Origin: Pterois miles
Lineage: Eukaryota; Chordata; Actinopteri; Perciformes; Scorpaenidae
Assembly: GCA_947000775.1 (NCBI GenBank)
Contig: CAMQGK010000334.1
Location: 3,482,501 to 3,546,500, forward strand
Reading direction: 5' to 3'
DNA length: 64,000 nt
A program made the position numbers and the translations under genes. Positions 24,640 through 35,617 of this stretch are shown piece after piece (the first letter of the stretch is position 1; each line of letters begins with the position of its first letter). The notes beneath the pieces were generated by a model. The model was not told where the DNA came from and searched no databases. It saw only the letters and a program-made list of their open reading frames with translations.

Positions 24640-25245
24640 CAGGTGTGTCAAACTCAGTTTCACTACGGGCCACACTGGGAAATGAGAGTCATATCAAGGG
24701 CCCGACACATATATACATATATAGTTTTTTTTTACATGCTTTTATTTAATAAAAAAAAAAATAGATAATACAGTATCTTCTCACATACAGTTTACTCCAT
24801 AAAGCCCTAAAATAAGTAAAACAAGAGGCTTAGCATTTAGTTAGGGTAACATACAAGTAACTGACAACAACCTGCTTCACAGGCCTGAATATGACAACTC
24901 AGTGGTTGTGTGAATATTTCCTGATGTGATGATGAAAAATAATGAATCTTTAATTTTGTTCTTGCCCATTTTCCTACAAGTCTCATATAGTCTGTGTCAG
25001 AAACCCGAATATGACAACTCAATAGTTGTGTTTGGCATTTAATGAAAAAGTAAAAGATCTTTGATCATATTGCTTTCATGTCTCATACTGCTAAGCCTTC
25101 TGGCATGGAATCAGTTGCACATGAAACCCTAAAAATAGGCCATTCTGTGTTAGCTAGCCTGCAGACAGTGGACTGTGTGTTTGGTGTAGCTTCGGGGCTC
25201 GTACTGCTGTTCAGACAACTACTTAGCGGGCCAAACTTTATTGAG
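24640..25245. mobile_element. Degenerate hAT-like non-autonomous element
   Basis: The left end 'caggtgtgtcaaactcag' and 'cgggccacactggg', and the right part 'gcgggccaaactttattg', match the end sequences of hAT-Charlie type elements like the one at 34,178. The right terminal bases are mutated. Inside lies a diverged tandem duplication with a 120-base period (24,881 and 25,001). Confidence 0.55.
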
Positions 25246-25540
25246 AACCTAAACTGATACAGGGGCAGTTAGACTGTAATTTTAGGTAGTCAAAGTTTAC
25301 AAAATCCACACTCAAAGTTATCTTTGTACTGTACACGTCTGTTTTGTTTGTAATGGCATGAAACAGAATGGCCAATCGTTTTTTTTTAATAGTTTTTGAT
25401 GATGTAAGTGACTCCTGTCACAGTGTATTTTTACTTTATTATGTCAGCTCACGCAACTGCTCGTACAATCTTTATAAAGCTTTAATTTGGCTGTTAACAC
25501 TGTCACTGTGAAAATACTTGTGACATCACATCATTAAGAG

Positions 25541-25794
25541 TCCTGAGAGCTCAGCACACTGCAACTTAAGAAAACACATGCAAATAGACAAAACATGAAG
25601 CAAATTAGGAAAACACGAATTTGACAGCATGTGCTAAGCCAAATGGGAAAACAAGTAAATACAGAACCAAGCTGCAAATTTCAACAAAGTTTTCTGTGTT
25701 TGCTTGTGTTTTTTGTTTTTGCAGGGCGTGTCTATATTTGGTTGTGTGTTGTCTACATGTGTTTTCTTAAGTTGCAGTGTGTTGAGCCCTCAGG
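25541..25794. mobile_element. Foldback MITE, 254 bp
   Basis: The first 40 bases (25,541-25,580, starting 'tcctgagagctcagcacact') are repeated inverted at 25,755-25,794 with a few mismatches. The short non-coding interior and terminal inverted repeats indicate a MITE; the superfamily is unknown to me. Confidence 0.7.
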
Positions 25795-25894
25795 GCCACC
25801 GTAGTTATCAGTAACTGTGTTGCATGCTTTCATTTGCTTCAGTTTGAGATTAGTCTATCTGATTACTCCACCAAAAGCAGAATTGTGTACCAAT

Positions 25895-25913
25895 GTGTGT
25901 GTGTGTGTGTGCG

Positions 25914-25950
<37 letters not shown>

Positions 25951-25951
25951 T
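25895..25951. repeat. (GT)n-(GA)n compound microsatellite
   Basis: A short GT run followed by a GA run with one interruption. Confidence 0.9.
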
Positions 25952-26370
25952 TGTTGGAGTGATGAAGAAGCTGACTGATAGTTAGAGTGGTACAATATAG
26001 AGAGGGCCTACTGTGCAGGTTGATGTGTGTCTATTTTATTTGCTTTTTCTTATATTTGTATACATTTGTTTGTGGCTTGCATTTATTGTAAAATATGTCA
26101 AATGATTTACTTCAATAAAGATGTGTTCCTCCTCAGCAGTCTTTTCAAAAAGTATGCCATACACCACAATAAACACTTTGCTCAATGCATAATAATCCAA
26201 AGTACTCTGCCCGCACTGACTTGCATTGAATCACAGTGAATCAATTCCTCTTTTTTGAAACCCTGTAATGTCAAAGTGAATACAAATGAATCACACATCT
26301 TTTATATTTTTTTTAGAATCCATTTCAAAATCTTACTTATGACTTACAAGGTCAAAAAAGGTCTCACATA

Positions 26371-27392
26371 CACTATATTGCCAAAAGTATTGGCTTACCT
26401 GCCTTGACTCGCAGATGAACTTAAGTGACATCCCATTCTTAATCCATGGGGTTAACCCTTTGCAGCTGTAACAGCTTCAAAACAAGCTTTGGACCTTGTT
26501 TTGTGCACTGGCGCACAGTCATGTTGGATCAGGAAGGGGCCATCCCCAAATTATTCCCACAAAGTTGGGAGTGTGGAATTGTCCAAAATCTCTTGGTGTG
26601 CTGAAGCATTCAGAGTTCCTTTCACTGGGACTAAGGGGCCAAGTCCAGCTCCTGAAAAACAACCCCACACCATAATCCCCCTCCACCAAACTTTACACTT
26701 GGCACAATGCAGTCAGACAAGTACTGTTCTCCTGGCAAACGCCAATCATCCATCGTCCGCCATCGTCCATCAGATCACCAGATTGTGAAGCGTGATTCGT
26801 CACTCCAGGGAACGCGTCTCCACTGCTCTAGAGTCCAGTGGCGGCGTGCTCCACATCACTGTAGCCGACCCTTTGCATTGCACTTGGTGATGTATGGCTT
26901 GGATGCAGCTGCTCGGCCATGGAAACCCGTTCCATGAAGCTCTGTACACATTGTTCTTGAGCTAATCTGAAGGCCACATGAAGTTTAGAGGTGTACTGAT
27001 TGATTCCACAGAAAATTGGCAACCTTTGCGCACCATGTGCCTCAGCATCCGCTGACTCCGCTCCATCATTTTACGTGACCTACCACTTCGTGGTTGAGAT
27101 GCTGTCTTTCCCAGTTGCTTCCACTTTGTTATAATACCACTGATAGTTGACTGTGGAATATTTAGGAGTGAGGAAATTTCACGACTGGACTTGTTGCAAA
27201 AGTAACATCCTATCACAGTACCACGCTGGAAATCACTGAGCTCCTGAGAGCGACTCATTCTTTCACAAATGTTTGTAGAAACAGTCTGCATGCCTTGGTG
27301 CCTGATTTTATACACCTGCGGCCATGGAAGTGATTGAAACACCTGATTTCAATTATTTGGATGGGTGAGTGAATACTTTTGGCAATATAGTG
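26371..27392 (-). mobile_element. Tc1-like transposon, internally deleted
   Basis: The ends are inverted repeats ('cactatattgccaaaagt' at the left; its reverse complement at 27,373-27,392) flanked by TA target duplications. On the minus strand the first part encodes a Tc1 transposase N-terminus with a paired-like helix-turn-helix (SREISSLLNIPQSTISGIIT, then KWKQLGKTASQPRSGR). Further along are remnants of the catalytic region (IMVWGCFSGAGLGPL and GDGPFLIQHD types) with stops and shifts. At 1,022 bp it is shorter than an intact element, so it cannot move itself. Confidence 0.88.
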
Positions 27393-27944
27393 TATCTGCT
27401 GGTTTAGGCCTGCTAGCTGCTCCAGAGTCTAGGTTAAATGGTCAAAAGGTGATCAAGCATTTGCTGTATTGGCATCTCAGTTTTGAAACAATCACCCAGT
27501 TAGCAGTCAATCTGCTGACATTGTTTCTGCTTTTAAATCCTGTCTTTTTACAGACTAGTCTTTTTTACCCTTATTTGTTCACATAATGCATCTGTTGCAC
27601 AACCAATCGATTTTAGTTTTATCTCTATTTCTATTATTAATAATATTATTACTTATTAAAGCAAAGTTGTAGCGTTATTGCATTGATCAAATTAACAATT
27701 AATCATTAATTAATATCAAGATTCATATTCACAATTAATAATCCAAAATTATTAATTGTAAGACGAATTATCATAAAATGTGAAGAAAAGGGGTAACATT
27801 CAACTTTAGATATCACCCAAAGTTAACTTCAATATCAGGATTTAATCGGGGAACCACCCAGTTTTATAAAAACAGGGAAAAATAATTAAATTTGATATTA
27901 ATCAGTTGCGTCTCATAATCTCATGGTTGCCACGGAGTTCTTGG

Positions 27945-28086
27945 CTGGGTGAACAGAGCCATGAGATTATGATTGATATATATATATATATATATATATA
28001 TTTTATATATAAAAATATATATTTCAAAAGCTATTTTATTTTGCTTCAGATGGATATATATATATATGGGTGAACAGAGCCATGAG

Positions 28087-28161
<75 letters not shown>

Positions 28162-28253
28162 TAATCTCATGGCTCTGTTCACCCATATATATATATATGG
28201 GTGATATATATATATATATATCCATCTGAAGCAAAATAAAATAGCTTTTGAAA
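27945..28253. repeat. TA-rich inverted repeat (potential hairpin)
   Basis: The phrases 'gggtgaacagagccatgaga' at 27,945 and 28,067 recur inverted as 'atctcatggctctgttcacc' at about 28,164-28,185. 'aaaagctattttattttgct' at 28,026 recurs inverted ending at about 28,251. The centre is a (TA)n run of about 70 bases (28,091-28,160). The arms are nearly perfect, so the DNA could form a large cruciform. It lies just downstream of the gcnt stop codon. Confidence 0.88.
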
Positions 28254-28287
28254 CTATCAGTTCTCTCATAATTGCAGGACACTCAAA

Positions 28288-28293
28288 TTTATT
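28288..28293 (-). terminator. Candidate gcnt polyadenylation signal
   Basis: Minus-strand AATAAA only 22 bases past the stop codon, between the coding region and the palindrome. A second minus-strand AATAAA lies inside the palindrome arm near 28,034. If the first is used the 3' UTR is very short. Confidence 0.35.
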
Positions 28294-28315
28294 CTCATTG
28301 CCAGAAAAATGTTAC

Positions 28316-28798
28316 CTAATATAAGCTAGTATATAAGCTATCAATAAGTGTCTTATGTCTCAGATACTTCTCCAAGCAGGAGATAGAAATGGGATCCGTG
28401 TCTGCATCAAACTTATTGGCAAAGAGGTGATGCTGTGAAAGTGTCCACTGCAGGTCTCCAGCCCCAAACACACATACTCCCCTGACATGTTCACCAGCAC
28501 AAGCTGGGTATGCCAACCCCTCAAGTCCTTGCCACTTCACCATCCGGGAAATCGTAATCAGGTCATTCATGTCATACTTTGGGTTCGGCCACACCGAGCC
28601 AGGAACACCAGGGATTCGTTGAATGGTTGCCCAGAGCATCTCATCCGGACTGTAGGTGTCTTTGGCCCACTCGATCAGAGCATGTATTCGCTTGTCCTTC
28701 AACACACTGCGGATATAGCCTCGGCTGACCACAATGTAGGCACCTCCTGACAGAATGGGCAGGTTGAAGGGAGCCTTTCCTTTCATCTTTCCTGTCCA
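28316..28798 (-). CDS. gcnt1: gcnt exon 4 (catalytic domain, end)
   Basis: 483 bases including TAG at 28318-28316. Acceptor 'ctgtctcag'. Contains SGGAYIVVSRGYI, the catalytic-Glu motif DTYSPDEMLWAT, PKYDMND, KWQGLEG, the last three conserved cysteines and FANKFDADTDP. Ends LIDSLYTSLY. Confidence 0.92.
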   Translation of the reverse strand, partial: WTGKMKGKAPFNLPILSGGAYIVVSRGYIRSVLKDKRIHALIEWAKDTYSPDEMLWATIQRIPGVPGSVWPNPKYDMNDLITISRMVKWQGLEGLAYPACAGEHVRGVCVFGAGDLQWTLSQHHLFANKFDADTDPISISCLEKYLRHKTLIDSLYTSLY

Positions 28799-31253
28799 CT
28801 GAGACAGTTGACATAGTGAGTTAATATGATAATGATGGTTAGTAAACTCAATCTGAATAGAAAGTTGCAAAGACAAAGTAACTGCAAATGATCAATATGT
28901 AACTCATTGTAAAAATAGAAGAGAACTACCTTGATTTCCTCATTAACTATTTGGTGCGCTCTTAACACCCTCCACTTCTTATCTTCAGGCATTTGTTGTG
29001 ACACCAGGCTGTTACGGCCATTCAGTGAACGCAATGCCCTGACAATCTCCAAGTTGGTTTTCAGAGGGAAATCCTGGCCACAAAGGTTGATGAAGTACTT
29101 CCATTTTGTTGTGGAATTATTGAGATCAGCCATACAGTTCAGATCCGCCTGGACTCTTGACCAGGCAGCGTAGACCACATTAACAGCCTGGCTCACCATG
29201 AAGACATTGGGGAAACAGGAAACAATGGCACTGACTGCAGAGAAGACTGAGTCCTTTGAGTCTTTGTCTATGTGGACGCAATAGATATTTTGAGGTGCAT
29301 AGATGGCTCGCAGTAGTCGCTCAAAGTTCTGCACCTAGAGTATATGAACAAAAAAATCATGCTTCATATATTCATTGTGACGTGTTTGCTTTATTTCTGG
29401 AACAATTGTAAGGGACACTACAACAATTTTGTTTGGGGGTACTCACAAGAGGCCGAATTCTTGTAATAACTTTTACTCTCCAGTATGGGGCAAGTTCCTA
29501 AAACACTGGATGCTACACTTCCCATAAAGCAACTCTTTCATTAAACACAAATTTTACATGTTTAGCTTTTTTCTCAACACTGAACTGAGATTACCTTGAT
29601 GACAACATCGGGGCTATTATAAAACTTTGGAAAAATCCCTCCAGATGCACAGGAGACATTATACAGCTGTTTTCACCAACACACTCTCTTCCCAACTCGT
29701 CACATATCACCACTTTGTCACACCTTGGTTAGTTTAGGAAAAAGCAAAAAGGTTGGGGTTAAAACTACTATGTTTGTAAAGTGAAAATGAAAGTGAATTC
29801 TGTGAACACAGGACACAAAAGTACAGCTGTTTTTAATGTGAAAGTGACACTTAACACACAGGACATAAACAGCAGTCTCTTGGATGAAACCCGGCCTTAG
29901 CGTGTCTTTTTGTTGTTTAAACTATGCCACCACACAATACAGTCTCACCGCAGTTTGTGAAATAGTCTTGAATTTAATCAATTTGATTCATGTACATGGA
30001 CTCTCACTTCTCTTTTTGTTAGTGATGCTAAGCTGTTTTCCAAAGAATGATGCATGTGTTATTTTCTGTTCCAGTCTTTAGAAAAACAAAACAAATCAGT
30101 TAAGTCCGAAAGTTATGTGACAAAAACTACTTAGATTTAGGAAAAGTTAGTTTGTATTAGTATTTAGTTTGGCTTAAAATAATGTAATGCTATGAAATGC
30201 CATGACTGAAGTACAGAAGTTATGTGAGAAATAAATCTACACTGATTTCTGGTTTCACACGGTACATGAACACAGATCTCCAGGCCGAAAATTTTTTGAC
30301 CCACCCATTCACCCCGACCTCCTTCCTCCGTGGTGTTTTGCCACTGTTTATACTTCCTGGTTCACGATTATGTGGATTACATAAGAACTGATTTAGTGCT
30401 AACCATCACCAAAAATGGGAAATACATGTCTATATACATAAATCAATACAATAAATTTTGTGACTGTTTCACAAACTGCTGTGCGACTGGGCTGCACCCC
30501 AGCACTTCCCTGAGCATTCACTGTTGCCACGGGTGGATTTACATTGTCGTTTGTAGTTTGCATGTCTCATACAGATGACAGCCGTGACAAAGCATCAGTA
30601 TTTGATGCCCTCTGAACAAGAACAGGCATTCTCCACAGACTGAAAAGTACTGGTATACTTAAACTAAACTGTATAAAATCAGCAGAGTGCCCCTTTAATG
30701 AATGATTACAGTAAATTGTTTAGAGCTATCACACTATTTCTAAAGTTTATTTGAATTAAAATTTAGGCTACAACCATGGAGTAAGCCAGAGGGAAGTTCT
30801 CTTCTTCCGGGCTTAAGGGGAACGTTATGTATTTTCTGCTTAACTTGAATTTCCTGTAAATTCACAACAATTAACATACACTGATTTATGTTAAATTCAG
30901 TACATTGAAACGATATCTCACAGTTCAACAATTACTGTAAAGCTGTAGTTTAAAGAAACACACTTGCAGTTTTGGGTTGCCTTGATATAATACTCATCTG
31001 GGATCTTAACACTCTTGTAGAAGTCTCTGGTGATGGCCAGTAATTTGGCTTGCTGCACTGCCTCCTTTTCTCCCTGCAGGATAGCTGAACAGTTGTACAT
31101 TTTCTCTGGGCTGCCATCATCATCCGTATAGTCCAACGAGCTGTAGCTGAGAAGCCAATCTATTTCTGAGGGCTTGTGCAAGGAAAGTATCCATAGCAGT
31201 CCCAGTACAACAGTGAGCTTCAGCAGCAGCCAGCCTAGTTTTCGTAGCTTCAT
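28316..31253 (-). CDS. gcnt1: Core-2 beta-1,6-GlcNAc-transferase (GCNT1/3 family)
   Basis: A Golgi type II membrane enzyme that would add beta-1,6-linked GlcNAc to core-1 O-glycans (glycosyltransferase family 14). Exons, minus strand: 31253-30964, 30853-30772, possibly 29624-29595, 29334-28930, 28798-28316; phases agree, giving 419 or 429 residues against 428 for human GCNT1. A short cytosolic start and hydrophobic anchor (LGWLLLKLTVVLGLLWIL, residues about 6-23) are followed by the luminal domain. All nine cysteines conserved in the family are present (NCS, QNC, IYCVH, SCFPN, LNCM, LCGQDF, YPAC, GVCVFG, ISCLE), as are the catalytic Glu in DTYSPDEMLWAT and the basic residues in EHVRGV and FANKFD. 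Sequence resembles GCNT3 at least as much as GCNT1; the position between rfk and prune2 favours gcnt1. Mammalian GCNT1 coding sequence is in one exon, so the split is notable. Confidence 0.85.
28930..29334 (-). CDS. gcnt1: gcnt exon 3 (catalytic domain)
   Basis: 405 bases, phase 0 at both ends. Encodes VQNFERLLRAIYAPQNIYCV, WSRVQADLNCMADL and WKYFINLCGQDFPLKTNLEI, with four of the conserved cysteines. Donor 'atcaag|gtag'. Confidence 0.92.
29335..30771. other. gcnt intron with possible old repeat
   Basis: Apart from the candidate micro-exon it holds no gene. The stretch from about 29,690 ('cactttgtcacaccttggtt' and following 'agtttaggaaaaagcaaaaa') looks like a common teleost repeat phrase, but the ends cannot be set. 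Confidence 0.4.
29595..29624 (-). CDS. gcnt1: Candidate 30-nt gcnt micro-exon
   Basis: Without it, joining exon 2 to the next exon drops about four residues present in relatives (the IHEK region before NFERLL). A phase-0 30-base segment with acceptor 'tttttccaaag' and donor 'gtaatc' would insert FYNSPDVVIK, restoring Lys before VQNFERLL but adding about six extra residues. It is a hypothesis only. Confidence 0.35.
30772..30853 (-). CDS. gcnt1: gcnt exon 2
   Basis: 82 bases, acceptor 'atttacag', donor 'gtagcc'. Encodes KFKLSRKYITFPLSPEEENF and PLAYSMV, matching the family segment RKYI.xPLS.EE.xFPIAYS. It was too short to stand out as an open frame and was found by homology and phase. Confidence 0.82.
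30964..31253 (-). CDS. gcnt1: gcnt exon 1 (start, membrane anchor)
   Basis: Begins at ATG 31253-31251 (MKLRKLGWLLLKL). Contains the anchor, a stem and two conserved cysteines; ends in TQNC plus two bases of a Lys codon at donor 'gtgtgt'. NCS is a possible N-glycosylation site. Earlier non-coding exons were not identified. Confidence 0.85.
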
Positions 31254-31844
31254 TATTTGAGAGAAAAACTACTTACTACTTACTGTATGGATTATGTATA
31301 TAGTCCAGCTTATGTATATAGTCCAGTTGCACTCAGTCTTTATATTTCTTTAGAGTCACTGATTTATTTTTTAATTTTTTATTGGCCTAACTGAATCATT
31401 ATCACAACATGCACTGCTGAGCTATTTTATCTCTAATACAGAATTATTTAATTTTGAAAGCTAAGCTTAAAATGTCTGATGGAGGCTTTGTCCTCTGGCA
31501 CAGTATAGGTGGTGCTCTATTTACTGTGTAGATTAGTTCCCCCTGTTATGGTTCCAGGCGGATCAGTCAGTTATTGCCCCTGGAAACAAGAGAAGTGTTA
31601 TGAACACATCCATTAGCCAAACAGAGGATTTCCATAAAGCAAAGTTCATGTTTCCATGTAGATAATGTTGACATACTGTATATGAACAAGAAATGCTGCT
31701 AGTTTAATGAACAGACAATCAAAATTGATAACACATTCAAAACACGAGCAACACAAGGAAAACTATTCAGCCTTCTAAGCTGAAATGAACAAGTTCTAAA
31801 ACTGTACATTTATGTTTAGTCACGTACATTTTTGAAGATTGCAC

Positions 31845-33770
31845 TAGGGCTTTCATGGCCAGGGACACAGAGGGGACCAAGGCTGTCCAGAAGGAGCTGA
31901 AGAAGAAGCTTCAGCTGGCTAAGGACGCCTACAAAGACAAGCTGGAGGGGAAATTACAAGCCAGCAGCTCCAGGGAGGTGTGGGGAGGCCTCAGGAGGAT
32001 AATGCGCTACAAACAGCCAGGCCCTGCAGTGGAAGGGACGCTGGAACAGGCCAACCAGTTAAACCTGTTCTTCAACAGCCCAGCAGGGCATCCTGAACCT
32101 CCACTCACCAACTCTGGAGCCCCCCTCCCCCTCTTCTTCCTCTCTCTCCTATCCTAACCTCTCCATCCCCTCCTCCCACTACACCCTCCCTGCCTCCTCC
32201 TCTCCCCTCAACCCCAGCATCCCTCCCCCTACTTCCTCCACTCTCCTGCCCTCACCTCTCCCACCCCTCATCTCCCTCCCCCTTCCCTCTCAGCATATCA
32301 GCGCCAGCACCATCCCTGATCATCACATCCAGCCAAGTGATGAAACAGCTCTCCAGGGTCAACACCAACAAGGCCAGGGGGCATGACAACATCAACCCCA
32401 GGGTGCTCAAGGCATGTGCCAGGCAGCTGGCAGGAGCGTTCCAGCACCTCTTCAACCTCTCCTTCAGGGTGAAGGAGGTACCACAATTCTGGAAGACCTC
32501 CTGCATCGTTCCAGTGCCCAAGAAAGGACTCCCTAGCACCCTCAATGACTACAGGCCAGTTGCTCTGACGTCACACATCATGAAGATCCTGGAGAAACTG
32601 GTCCTGCAGCACCTCAGGTCCCTGGTGAGTGACTCCCTGGACCCCCTACATTTATACCATTCATACCAGGCAAACATTGGTGTGGATGACGCCATCATCT
32701 ACATGTTCCACAGAGCCTACACGCACCTGGAGAAGCCGCAGAGCACAGTGAGAATCATGTTCTTTGACTTCTCTAGTGCATTCAATACAGTCCAACCACA
32801 CCGGCTAGCTGAGAAGCTCTCAGCTATGCAGGTGGACCACGACCTGGTGGACTGGATTACGGACTACCTCACCAGCCGACCACAGTATGTCAGACTGCAG
32901 GGCAGCCTGTCTGACGTGCTGGTGAGCAACACTGGTGCTCCCCAGGGAACTGTGCTGTCACCGTTCCTGTCCACCACCTACACCTCCGACTTCTGCTTCA
33001 ACTCCGGAACAATCCCACCTGCAGAAGTTCTCCGATGACTCCTCCATCGTCGGCTGCGTCACAGATGACAACGAGGAGGAGTACAGGACCCTTGTGGAGA
33101 ACTTCGTGAGGTGGTGCGACATCAACCACCTACACCTCAATATTGGTAAGACCAAAGAGCTGGTGGTGGATCTCCGGAGGAGGAGGAAGAGCTCCCCTAC
33201 TCCCATCACCATCCGTGGGGAGGAGGTGGAGGTGGTGGACAACTACAAGTTCTTGGGAGTTCACTTAAACAATAAACTGGACTGGTCCAACAACTCCAGG
33301 CAGAGGGGAGGACCAGGAGGAAGCTGGAGTCTATAATGAAGAACCCCTCCCACCCCCTCTATGACCAACTGGTCCAGATGAGAAGTACATTCAGCCAGAG
33401 ACTGATCCCCCCTCAGCACACTACAAACCGTCTGGGTCAGTCCTTTCTGTTGGTGGCCATCAGGCTCCATAACCAAGGTCTGACCCCCTTGTGACTCTGT
33501 GATCATCTGCTCCGTATTTATTCCAAATGTATATAATTACATATAATTATATAATTACATATATATATGCTATGCATATACAATACCCACCACCTGCTGC
33601 ACTTAACTTATTACTGTTACTTATTTCAATTCTCTTCATTGCACCTTCTCTTTTAATTTTTACTATACTGTGTTTATCTGTACTGTGTTGATGCTGCTAT
33701 GACACCCGAATTTCCCTCCGGGGATTAATAAAGGTTCATCTTATCTCATCTTATCTTATCTTATTGGTAT
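31845..33770 (+). mobile_element. L2-clade LINE, broken
   Basis: An endonuclease-to-RT linker piece (QLAKDAYKDKLEGKL, EVWGGLRRIM) is followed by a reverse transcriptase: NTNKARGHDNINPRVLKACA, FWKTSCIVPVPKKG, DYRPVALTSHIMKILEKLVL, FFDFSSAFNTVQP, GAPQGTVLSP. The catalytic Asp-Asp motif is FSDDSSIVG in another frame, so there is a frameshift near 32,990. After LGVHLNNKLDWSNN the rest is deleted to near the tail, which ends in CTTAT repeats (33,730-33,770). The 5' part is missing. It sits upstream of gcnt. Confidence 0.9.
32337..33336 (+). pseudogene. Reverse transcriptase remnant of the LINE
   Basis: Two overlapping open stretches (to 33,038 and from 32,935) together carry RT blocks from the KARGHDNI region to the LGVHLNNKLDW region. 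The frameshift, the loss of the C-terminal part and the missing N-terminal endonuclease mean it is not functional. Confidence 0.85.
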
Positions 33771-33989
33771 ACTTTTTGAAAAGACTTTTGAGAAGGAACC
33801 CATTTTTAATGAAGTAAAACATTTCACATATTTTGCAGCAAAAGAATACCTTGTGAGTCACAAACAAATTTTACAAAATTTTTACAAATATAATAAATAT
33901 ATTATATATTTATACAAATATAAAAAAGCAAATTAAAGTAGACACACAATGTGCAAAGTAAGTACTCTCTATACTACATTATACTACTG

Positions 33990-34052
33990 TATGTTGCAAC
34001 TTGTAAATTTCTCCACTGTGGGACTCATAAAGGAATATCTTATCTTAACTTA
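33990..34052 (+). mobile_element. 3' tail of an L2-clade LINE
   Basis: 'aatttctccactgtgggact' followed by 'cataaaggaatatcttatct', near-identical to the tail at 1,745-1,820. Confidence 0.6.
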
Positions 34053-34177
34053 ATTTTCCCCTTTTATAGAATAGCATAGACCATTTCATTAGAATTTTGG
34101 TTTTAGGACACAATTATACTTTTGGTCAGTTGTTGATTATGATATTATAACTTATAAATACGAAGCAATGTTTACAT

Positions 34178-35617
34178 CAGGGGTGTCAAACTCATTTTAG
34201 CTTGTGGGCCACATGGAGGAAAATCTATTCCAAAGTGGGCCGGACCGGTAAAACCATGGCATAATGACTTAAAAATAACGACAACCTCAGATTGTTTCCT
34301 TTGTTTTAGTTTGGTCCAAAATAGTGCAACCACATTCTGAAAATGTACCATCACAAATAATCCTCATGACAAAACACTCCAAATCAGCTGAAGATTCACA
34401 AAGCCTCAGTGACTGGAACTTAGACATCGTCTCAGTATATCTACAAAGGCACACAACTTTAAGTCACAGCTTATCTGGGATTGAACAAAATACAAACAAC
34501 TCTTCTAGGTATTAAATACCTCATTTGTCATTTCCAAATGTTAACCCTGAGCTAACTCACCACACCATACAAGTTAGAAACTATTCAAGAGGGTTGAGTT
34601 ACTCCCTGCCTTGTAGGCAACACTATTTATTGATATAAAAATAAAAGCTGTGCAATGCATGAACAATTTCAACAAACCAAACTTTTCTTTTTTTTCTTTA
34701 AATCTCCACAGAAGACATTCATTTTCACAGAACTATATCAGGGTGCATAAGTGTCTCATGCAGCATTTTATGTGGGGTTACTCACTGTTTATTTCACTTC
34801 TGAAACCTGGCATTGTTTAGCTTTCAAGTGTTTCTATATCAGGCGTCACATCCTGAGTGGCATCCAATTTCAGGATGTCATTAAAGTGCTTGTGCATGAG
34901 CCTTGAGCGCAGCTTTGTTTAACTGATACTCATTACAGAGAAAACTTGCTCACAAAGATATGCACAACACTTTTGCAGCAAGGGCTGTGAAGTTGCGGTA
35001 ACCTGGCAAGAGATACTGATAAAATGTGTGTTCAAGTCTATTATTTCAAGTTGGATGTTGACAAGCAGATCAGAGGATTTCACAGTGAATGGCAAGCAAA
35101 AAACTTAGAAGTCTTTCTCCAGTTCACCAAAAATCTGAATGCATTGCTCAAACTCCCACAGTAGTCCTGTTATTTTATCTTTGAATCACTTCATGTCTGC
35201 AGTATGTTGAGTCGCGCACACATCTTTCAGACAAGGAAAGAGAGCAGTGCCACGACCCGCAAGTTGTGTCTCCCACAATGACAGCTTCAACTTGAACGCA
35301 GACATGCTGTCATAATACTGACGTGACAACTTTGTTGGGCCCTTGCAGCATTTTGTTCAAGTTATTCAAGTGCTCTGCTCAAAGCAGAAGATAAAATAGG
35401 CAGAACGACAAGGCAGCTCCGGGCCAGCTGCCAGGTATACTTGCTCAGTTTGCTTGCTTAACAGAATTGCTATTGCCGACATCCAGTGGACACATTTGGA
35501 ACAGCAGTTTCTTTCATTGAAAAATTGCACCTCATTTTTGCAAAATCATCTCATGGGTCAGATTAAACCCGTTCATGGGCCTGATCCAGCCCGCGGGCCA
35601 TATATTTGACACCCCTG
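34178..35617 (-). mobile_element. hAT (Charlie-like) transposon, degenerate
   Basis: Terminal inverted repeats 'caggggtgtcaaactc' and 'tttgacacccctg' are flanked by an imperfect 8-bp target duplication (gtttacat / atttacac). The minus strand near 34,850-34,970 encodes a decayed hAT dimerisation segment (CAYLCEQVFSVMSIS, stop, TKLRSRLMHKHFNDILKLDA). Only part of a transposase remains. Confidence 0.82.

Noticed and set aside
27973..28282. Ile-Tyr repeat open frames on both strands
   Set aside because: Translation of the TA repeat in the palindrome.
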